A stretch of DNA of 64,000 bases, from positions 1,612,001 through 1,676,000 of the forward strand of contig JAJGBQ010000002.1 of the NCBI GenBank assembly GCA_022457065.1, written 5' to 3'. Position 1 is the first letter of the stretch; every line of letters starts with the position of its first letter. The notes below the pieces were generated by a model that saw only the letters and a program-made list of their open reading frames with translations, did not search any database and was not told the DNA's origin. Position numbers and translations under genes: made by a program. Positions 56,875-64,000 of the stretch are shown here, piece after piece. Source of the DNA: Curvularia sp. ZM96 (taxonomy: Eukaryota; Ascomycota; Dothideomycetes; Pleosporales; Pleosporaceae).

Positions 56875-58067
56875 ACGTAGGCCGCAAAATAGCTACAGAT
56901 TCGCTTTACTCTTTTCCAAGTCGAAATCCGGACCATATTTCCATTGTTTTGAGGGCATGAAAATCGCATCGCCGATGTGATACATGAGTGCTACCGTAAG
57001 AAAACGGTGTGCCATGTACGGTGGACAAAGCCCATAATCAAGTGGAAGCGATAGCAACCCCCAAAAGATTTGTTCTCCGGAAGCCGACGTGCATTTTTTA
57101 TGCGTGATGGTGTATCAACACCTTCCTTATTCATCTTACACTTCTGATGCGGACATCTGCGTCGTCGTTTATTATTCACCGCTAATCGCCGCACTGAATC
57201 GCGATGCATACAAGCATCTGCGCTACAGCCATAGTATCCAGATCCTATCAAAATTCAGGGAACAGAGCGACGTGAAAACACAGCATAACCAAGGCAAGGT
57301 AAGATTTTTTGTTTAACTGATGAATAGTATGAGACAAAGTTCCCAGTGTGCATGATGTTCGGCTCGAAGTGCAGAATTCCCCTCCCCGTGCTTTCATCAT
57401 TTGTGCTCTAAGCTAAGCGTCAGTGGACGTTTCCAGCCTCCGCACTTTAGTATGAGGGATTTACACCAGTAGTCCAGCTTGTTCTCATACTGTCCGTTTG
57501 CTCCGCATTTCAGTAGGAGCAGATGAATTGTTTGAACAAGGGCTACCCCTGAATCAGGTGTGCACAATATTCGCAGGAAACCGTCTAATAATGTGAGTCA
57601 TCGTTAATTCTGACGTATAGAAAACAACGCTAGAGTTTGAATCCGGAAACTCGCGTGGAGGGTATCGGAGAGTGAGAGTGAGAGTGAGTCCCCAACGGAA
57701 AAAGCGGAGGTTGAATTACTGTGCCCTGTTCAGCCTTTGTACAATAGCACCTGCCCAACACATTGATCCAGACTAGTGGAACAATAGAAAATTTCTCCTA
57801 TTCTTCTGCCTATTTCCAATACAATAAACTTCAGGTGCTGACCGGATTCTGCGACATTCGTGAATGTGTAGGGGGCTGACATAATAAGAAGGTCCGTCCA
57901 AGCGTCCAGGGCACCTTCGAACAACCTTCAACGCTCTCATTCTTGCACGACCGACCCACCAACACCGGGCGCGGCATTGGGGCGTGTAAAACTCCCGGAT
58001 AGCACGCGAAGTGAGTGTGAATGTGAAGTACTTAAATACAGCGCGCTGACTAAATTGCAGTTTCGCC
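56875..58067. other. Intergenic region upstream of the double-PHD gene
   Basis: This 1193-bp region has a small run of gagagt repeats near 57.67-57.69 kb. A tgcag acceptor-like site just before the ATG may end a 5' UTR intron. No gene seen. Confidence 0.45.
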
Positions 58068-61000
58068 ATGCCGGCCCTCCGCAAGTCTGCCCGGGAGCGC
58101 GACTTTCGATCGCAACCAAGGTCCAGCACCACGCCCTACGCTTCACCTACTGGTACATCAAACGACCACTTCCACGACAAAAAGCAGCGCTCTATCACAG
58201 AGTGGACTGAACCGCAACCGCAAACTCTTGCGCCCTCGTTCGAAGAGCACGGTTTTGCGCGCCACGGCGTCTTGGAGAATATGGGCCCCCTCGGTGTACC
58301 ACCCAAAGCGAAGGATAAGCAGCGCGCACGCGCTCTCGACGGACCGGCTCCTCGTAACTCACTGCTGGGGAAGGTGAACAGGGCGTTTGGCGACGAGGCT
58401 GGGTCTACGCCAGAAGTCACTCCGGCTCCTGAGCTTGAGCCTGATGATTCTGAACGGCAAGAGGAGTACGAGACGCGGCCGGGCTTTCCTGTCCATGAGG
58501 ATGAAGAGGATGATGACTATGAACCCACCAAAACGAAAAAGAAGGTAAAAGTATCAAAAACTCCAGTCAGGGGCAAGACGCCGGTGCAGAGCAAGACACC
58601 TGTCAACGGCAAGACACCGCCTGTAAAGAACGGTTTCAGCAAGAGCACGACCATCTCTTCAAGTCCAGCTGTACAGGCTATTTCCATGGCGGAGCCCGTT
58701 GAAGCCACTACACAGCGCATCCAAATTGCGGTCAACGACGCTATTTCCAAGGCCAACAGTAACAAGGGCAGGCGCTACGTAGGCATCGCTTTGAAGCGCG
58801 CCTTTGAGCAGAGCAAAAACGACACTGAACTAGCTGAAGCCATGGACGCAGTCATTCACGAGAGAAGCACCGCGAAGCAGTATCTTCGTTTCCGCAAGTT
58901 CATCAAGGAAATCAAGCTTGAAGAAAAAATGAAGATGGGTCTCACCAGGGATAGGCGCTTTGACCAGCTGGCCACCGCGAACAACGGTGCTCCATTATCC
59001 AGTCAGCCGACTTCCCCTAGAGCCAGCAGTGAAGTTGTTCCGGATGACTCCGTCTCAACCACTGAGTCCATGCTGAATGACACGCATAAGGCGCTGCAAT
59101 CAGCACTGGACCCACACTCTGAAGCTGCGCCTCATCCGTTCAGCACAGCTCCTGCCCTTCCAGCTGCAGACACTTCTGCGGAATCAACCCCGAGGATGCC
59201 CTCAAAGTCTCCTCGGAAACGATCTGCTACTAATGGTAAATCTGCACCGGATTCTGCTGTGGATGCGGACGGTGGCCTCTCTACAACTGCGCCCACTCCG
59301 GCGGCCAGAACGCCTGACACTGGTGCAAGCGACTCTGAGCTCTCTGAAGTTAATGAAGAGATAGTGCAAAAGGGCCCGCCAGAGCCAGTGCAAGTCAATG
59401 GAAAGAGTGCTGCTCAGACACCAGCCTCGGGACAGAAGAAAGGGAAGAACATCGCACATGCACGCGCTGCTAAGAAGGCGAAAGCTGCGGGGAAGCTGTT
59501 CGGCAAGCACGCCTACAAGCAGCAGCCACTCACCGCAGAACAGCAAGCAGAGGACGATCGAATCTATCAGTTGCGCAAATCCATGGTAGAGGAACAGCCT
59601 ATCCGCCAGTTTGATCAGATTCCTCCTCCCGTCTCCGATGTCCGCTTTGACGATGAAATCCTTGAGACTGAGTCTTTGACGGAATCACAAATTGCTGTTG
59701 GACCACCAGTCGACTCTGATCAACCAAGGCGCCCTGGGCGTGCTCCAAACCACGGCACCAAGCGTGTTCGAGAGGATCCGCTTCGGTTTTCTTCACCCCA
59801 GTCTGAGCCAGCTGTAGCGACAAGGCCTTCAACACCAGCAGTCGGACCGGCACCTAAGCGGGTTAAGCTCACTAACGGCCAGAGTGCCAGGACTAAGCGA
59901 TCGTAAGTGATTCCTTCCTCTTCTTGCAGCTTCACTGTCGGAGCCTTGTAGGCATCGCTCGATGCCTGTACCCGTTTTAGCGCAGTGCTCTTAGCGTCGA
60001 GTGAGCAAGCTTCTCCATGCTCGACGTGTTTGTATCAAACAATACCAGGGATCTCATCGAATCACCAGAAAGCTAACTATTACACGTCTAGGCCCGTGAA
60101 GAATCGAGATGCAGGACCTATTGCTGGTGTAGCATTTACTGGTGGTGGCGGTTCGAGACAGCTGGGGCCTGATGACAATGACCCCGTAAGTGCCACTCAA
60201 AATCCCGAAGCATCCAACCACACCATTCCTCTTCCACCACACAACTCATCAACCACATTTTCTCCATTCATCTCCCAACACCCATGTTTCTCTCTACAAA
60301 TATCACCCCTCCTAAATTTCCATACTCGCCTCCTCTTTCGGTCCTCTCTTCGCCTCTAACAGAATGTCAGAACTCGCCAGGATCAGAGAGCGACGACTTC
60401 TGCTCAGCTTGTAGGGGCGCAGGCGAGTTCGTATGCTGCGAAAACTGCCCACGCGTTTTCCACTTGCTATGCTGCGATCCACCGCGAACGCAGGTACCTG
60501 ACGGAGCCTTCTACTGCTACGAGTGCAATGCCAAGTTTGGTGCACCCGATGACTCTGAAGAGAATCATCCCAGCCTGGGACCCCTCTTCGAAAAGCTGGA
60601 GCGCACTAACCCTCGTGCTTTTGCACTACCTCAAGATATCCAAAATCACTTTGAAGGCGTTTCTGCGCGTCCAGACGGATCCTACTTTGAGGAGGTCAAG
60701 AAGTTTCCTCTGTAAGTGTGACGCGTTACTATCGCGTGATTTGGGCATTAACAGTACAACAGAGCGAAGAATAGTGGCTATGGCTACCAAAAGCCAGAAT
60801 ATACCAAGGCCATCGACAACGATCAAAAAGTCATCTTATGTGCTCAGTGTGGATTGTCAAGCGGCAACAAGCGCCAGATGCTCAAGTGTGACTTTTGTCA
60901 CGCGTACTGGCACTTGGACTGCTGTGACCCGCCACTTGCGAATCCGCCACACATCAGTCTTGACGCATCCCAGCGCGATGCCTGGAAATGCCCCAGGCAT

Positions 61001-61765
61001 ATTGATCATGATCTTCGCAGTGGCTTGCTGGTGCAGAACGATTTGAGCGCCCATGATCATGATACTGAGATGAGCAATGCTGCTCCGGTTGTCCGGGTCG
61101 CACGCAGAGTTCGTGTGCGCAAGCACTCAGAGTACATTGAGCCCACGTTCTCACGCGGTATGCGCAACAATGGTTTGATTGAAATCACTAACGATCCCGA
61201 CGATGACACTGACGGCGAAGGCAACTATGTGTTCGGCGACAATGACCCCAAGGATATCAGCTCGAAGATCTTCCGCGTGCCAGAGAAGGGAGTCATACTC
61301 GACTTCGTCAGCAAAGTCAAGAGGTATGTGAACAGTCTCATCTTCGCGTCATCATAGCAAGCACTAACACATCATCCAGTGGTCGCGTTGTGAAGAACTA
61401 TGAAGCACGGAAGGTTGCGGAGACTGCAACGCAACGCAACGCGTCTATGCAGAACTACCTCGCACATTCTATCGAGCAACAGCAAGCAGCACTCACCCTG
61501 GCACGGCTGGCAGAAAAAGAGCCCGAGGTGAACATGAGCGAGGGCAAAGTTCATGCGCTCATCTACGCTCTCACCGTAAGACTTCTCCCTGCGCCCCACA
61601 TGCCTTGTTTTGTGATCATTGGCGCTAACTCACGTGAAACAGTCCGAAGCTCCTCCGAACGTCATCACTGCCATGGCCAACGCAGACCCGCCACCGCCCT
61701 CTCAGCAAGAGCGTGAGCAGCTGGAGATGTTGCAGCGACTTATTCAGCGCCGACTTGGAGCTTGA
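58068..61765 (+). CDS. Double-PHD-finger protein, Rco1-like (Rpd3S histone deacetylase complex)
   Basis: Six exons (58068-59902, 60092-60185, 60371-60711, 60763-61323, 61380-61575, 61643-61765) encode 1049 residues. The N-terminal 640 residues are mostly disordered and basic, with nuclear-localisation-like clusters and three repeated GKTPV/SKTPV units. PHD1 (about 650-697) reads DDFCSACRGAGEFVCCENCP then RVFHLLCCDPP and FYCYECNAK. PHD2 (about 780-840) shows ILCAQCGLSSGNKRQMLKCD then FCHAYWHLDCCDPP. Two PHD fingers of this kind, with a segment between them, are the pattern of Rco1, the Rpd3S subunit that reads histone tails and suppresses cryptic transcription (family knowledge). Acceptors were chosen so that both fingers stay in frame: ATGTCAG before exon 3 (not CTAACAG) and CAACAG before exon 4. 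Other double-PHD nuclear proteins cannot be excluded. Confidence 0.87.
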
Positions 61766-63328
61766 GCTCTGCTTCAGCACCAGCGGCTTTGAACCTTATC
61801 TCCCGGCCGAGTTGCAGTGACGCCACCATGCAACCTAGACCTGAAGCACTATCCCATGCACCCAATCCGCAACTTCTATCCCCCTCACAGAGTCATCCAG
61901 GATATCCTTTCTAAGCAAGTGCATCGTCAGCAGATTGGCTGTGGCGAGGCGTTGCCCTGCCCAGCCTCATCTTGTCTGACCTGGGAAACTCGAACACGAC
62001 ACCCTGTTCGCTAAACGGACGCGTGGCACGGTCCTTGCCGACACGCCAACGAGTTTTTGTCCCTTTTTCGAAAAGGAAAAAACAACAGCCCTTTTGCCTT
62101 GCACATGTTTTCTCGACTTTGAGTTGTTGAGGTGTGGACTTGCCTCCCTTTCCTTCTCTCTTTTGATACTACATACGTGCGCACTTCAGCGCTTACTTTC
62201 TGTAACGGGATTTTTCCAAGGGTACATTAGCTTCATTCCCAACTGCAAGACGGCCTGCCATTTCCTTGCAGAGTGTGTAAGCTTTTTTCTTGGGAACGCT
62301 GTACCCCAAATGCATAGCGTAGGAGTTTTTTTTTATACATTGGGAGCGCCCAAGGTTTTGTTACATTGTTTGGCAGGGGGTTGGGTGGGTGAAAGGACAT
62401 GTGTTTTGCTCTTTGTCTCTGACTAACTACTACCCTTTTCTCTCTCTTCACTCTATCCGGGCGTTTTGGCTCTCTACTGAGCAAGGCAAGATAAAGGCAA
62501 AGGCAAGTTGAAAGCGTGGGCGGGTGATGAGGGAATTACTAGTGACAGAAAGGCAACTTACTGTTACTTTGCAGCAAAAGGCTTTGCACATTCAACACAT
62601 CTTTCTACCTAGGAATAAGAGATAGGAACATCTTTGTGTAGAAAGAATTACGGAGCCTTTTCTTGTTGCTTGTACTCGCTATTCTTCTCTTGAACTCTTG
62701 CTATGAAGTTTGACATCCTCCTTTGCATGATGTGGGCGCGCGGCTTCACGTGCCGGTCGGCATCATCGTTGCCTGTTCTGCCTGGTGGCGATGATGAGTC
62801 GCTTCCCAACTGTCGATCAGGGGGGGGGGGGGGATGTGGAGAGACATAGAAATGTGTGGGTCCAACGCGTTCACCACACGTTCTGACACGTTGCAAGTAT
62901 GTATTTCACGGGCAGCAGTACGCGGGGTTGGGAAAAGACACGAGAGATAAGCACCCACAAGAGACATGGCCGGACGCATTTGCTTTGGCCAGTAGGAACG
63001 AAGAATCAAGTTTGTGTGTACAACTGCAACAAGCTGGACATGGGGAAAAAAGGGGACGAGAGGGTTGGCGCTACTAGTTCAACTACTATGATTCGTTTAT
63101 TTGCTCGTGCTGTTGGTGTGACGTGAGACCAGGTTTTTTCTTTGCTAGTATATAGCAAGGCTAACAACAAACAGGCGCCTAGTGGCTTGCTGCAAAGCCT
63201 AATCACACGAATCACACGTTTTCTTGACTACTGTAGCCTAGTTTCTTGAACTTCAGACCAGCTGGTAAGAAGTTTAGTGTGGAAAGGAGGAAAAAACATG
63301 TGAGATGAAGAACAGAAGAGGGACTTGT
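61766..63328. other. 1.56-kb convergent intergenic region
   Basis: This lies between the 3' ends of the PHD gene and AsnRS. T-rich tracts on the plus strand and a run of 14 G (62820-62833) are present. Open frames translate to hydrophobic low complexity and are not called. Confidence 0.45.
62820..62833 (+). repeat. Homopolymer run of 14 G
   Basis: A single uninterrupted G-tract, unusually long for this window, lying in the convergent spacer. Confidence 0.9.
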
Positions 63329-64000
63329 TCAAGGCTTGCAGCGACCGAAGTAGCGGGGGTACAGGCAGCAGTCGCGGACGGTGTGCTGCTTGCACAGCCA
63401 CGCGAGGAAGCGCTCTAGACCGAGACCATAACCGCCGTGGGGAGAAGAGCCGTACCTAGAGAAAGATTGTTAGTACAACGATAGGCAAAGATAAACGAGG
63501 ACAGCTGCCAACTTACTTCCTCTGGTCGGTGTACCAGTAGTATGCGGACGGGTCAATCTGCTCCCTTGCGAATGCAGCCATCAACTCATCGAAGTTGTCC
63601 ATCCTCATACTGCCTCCGACAATCTCACCAACACCAGGCATCAGGCAGTCCACGCTCTCCGTTACCCTTGGGTCCTCCTTATCCTTCAACATGTAGAAGG
63701 CCTTGATCTCGGTAGGGAAATGTGTCAGGAAAATGGGCCTGTTGATGATGTCTGTCATCCTGCGCTCAGCAGCCTCAGCGATGTCGTCACCAAACTTGTG
63801 AGGCTCGCCATTTTCGTTGGGGATGTTGTGCTCCACGAGCCAGTCAATGGCCTCTTGGTACTTCATGCGCTTGAATGGTCGCTCGGGGACCTTAAACTCG
63901 GGGTTAAGGTCCATGATGTATTGCTTGACAACAGGATCGGCCATTGTGACGTCCAGAACGCGGCACATGACCTCCTCCAGATGGGTAAGCAGATCGTCAA
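63329..64000 (-). CDS. Cytosolic asparaginyl-tRNA synthetase, C-terminal part (5' end beyond window)
   Basis: This class II synthetase charges tRNA-Asn with asparagine. Two exons are visible: 63517-64000 (continuing off the right edge) and 63329-63455, joined across a 61-nt intron at the codon for K in DQRKYGSSPHGG. The visible sequence includes VMCRVLDVTMADPVVKQYIM, FKRMKYQEAIDWLVEHNIPN, FLTHFPTEIKAFYMLKDKED and MPGVGEIVGGSMRMDNFDEL. Class II motif 3 is intact as GYGLGLERFLAWL, with its ATP-binding arginine. The end, CCLYPRYFGRCKP, is the usual C-terminus of fungal and animal AsnRS. The PRYFGRCKP tail and GSMR motif favour AsnRS over the related LysRS and AspRS. Confidence 0.95.

Noticed and set aside
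62094..62426. 110-codon frame after the PHD gene
   Set aside because: Phe/Leu/Cys-rich translation of a T-rich 3' region, with no similarity I can see.
1..64000. CRISPR arrays, insertion sequences, prophage, terminal inverted repeats, secondary-metabolite cluster
   Set aside because: No spaced direct repeats, transposase or integrase motifs, or polyketide/nonribosomal synthetase modules are present. The gene set is eukaryotic housekeeping.

Overview
The window is nuclear DNA from a filamentous ascomycete, most likely a dothideomycete of the Pleosporales type (inference). Genes are dense and alternate between strands. They carry many short introns (mostly 45-190 nt, GT...AG, often with CTAAC/CTGAC branch sites), and the products are conserved fungal housekeeping proteins. 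I see no bacterial, viral, CRISPR or recognisable transposon sequence. I support 24 protein genes. The first (spt8) runs off the left edge and the last (asparaginyl-tRNA synthetase) runs off the right edge.

Layout: 1-5.7 kb, spt8 (-) and sec18/NSF (+) diverge. 5.7-11.2 kb is gene-poor and holds only KXD1 (-) plus a possible Pol III unit. 11.2-17.3 kb has a small unknown gene (-), a BRE4/ArAE-type membrane protein (+) and ribosomal protein eL19 (+). 17.7-20.6 kb has spt3 (-) diverging from dph5 (+). 21-32.7 kb is a plus-strand run: GH15 hydrolase, a small unknown gene, a zinc alcohol dehydrogenase, a BUB1/MAD3-type checkpoint kinase and COP9 signalosome subunit 3. 33.9-38.2 kb is a 1401-residue MIT-domain protein. 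39.5-43 kb has a secreted, sequon-rich protein and a fungal protein of unknown function (both -). 43.5-49.3 kb has SURF6/Rrp14 (+), complex I NDUFS8 (-) diverging from mitochondrial acyl carrier protein (+), and Vps74/GOLPH3 (+). 50.4-61.8 kb is a plus-strand run: Snf5, a secreted EEP-family protein, a PA2G4/Ebp1-like protein and a double-PHD Rco1-like protein. AsnRS (-) closes the window.

Functional themes: transcription and chromatin (Spt8 and Spt3 of the SAGA TBP module, Snf5, Rco1-like), ribosome and translation (eL19, Rrp14, Dph5, PA2G4-like, AsnRS), endomembrane traffic (Sec18, Kxd1, Vps74, perhaps the MIT protein), and mitochondrial complex I (NDUFS8 with ACP, sharing one promoter). 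Exon structures were assembled by hand from splice signals, reading-frame arithmetic and family conservation. For every multi-exon gene the exon lengths add up in frame.

I did not find a convincing new multi-gene system. The best leads are gene-level: an eL19 start codon split by an intron, a back-to-back complex I gene pair, a single gene carrying both Mad3-type KEN boxes and a Bub1 kinase, hidden micro-exons in KXD1 and ACP, a densely glycosylatable secreted orphan, and a candidate Pol III transcript in the gene desert.
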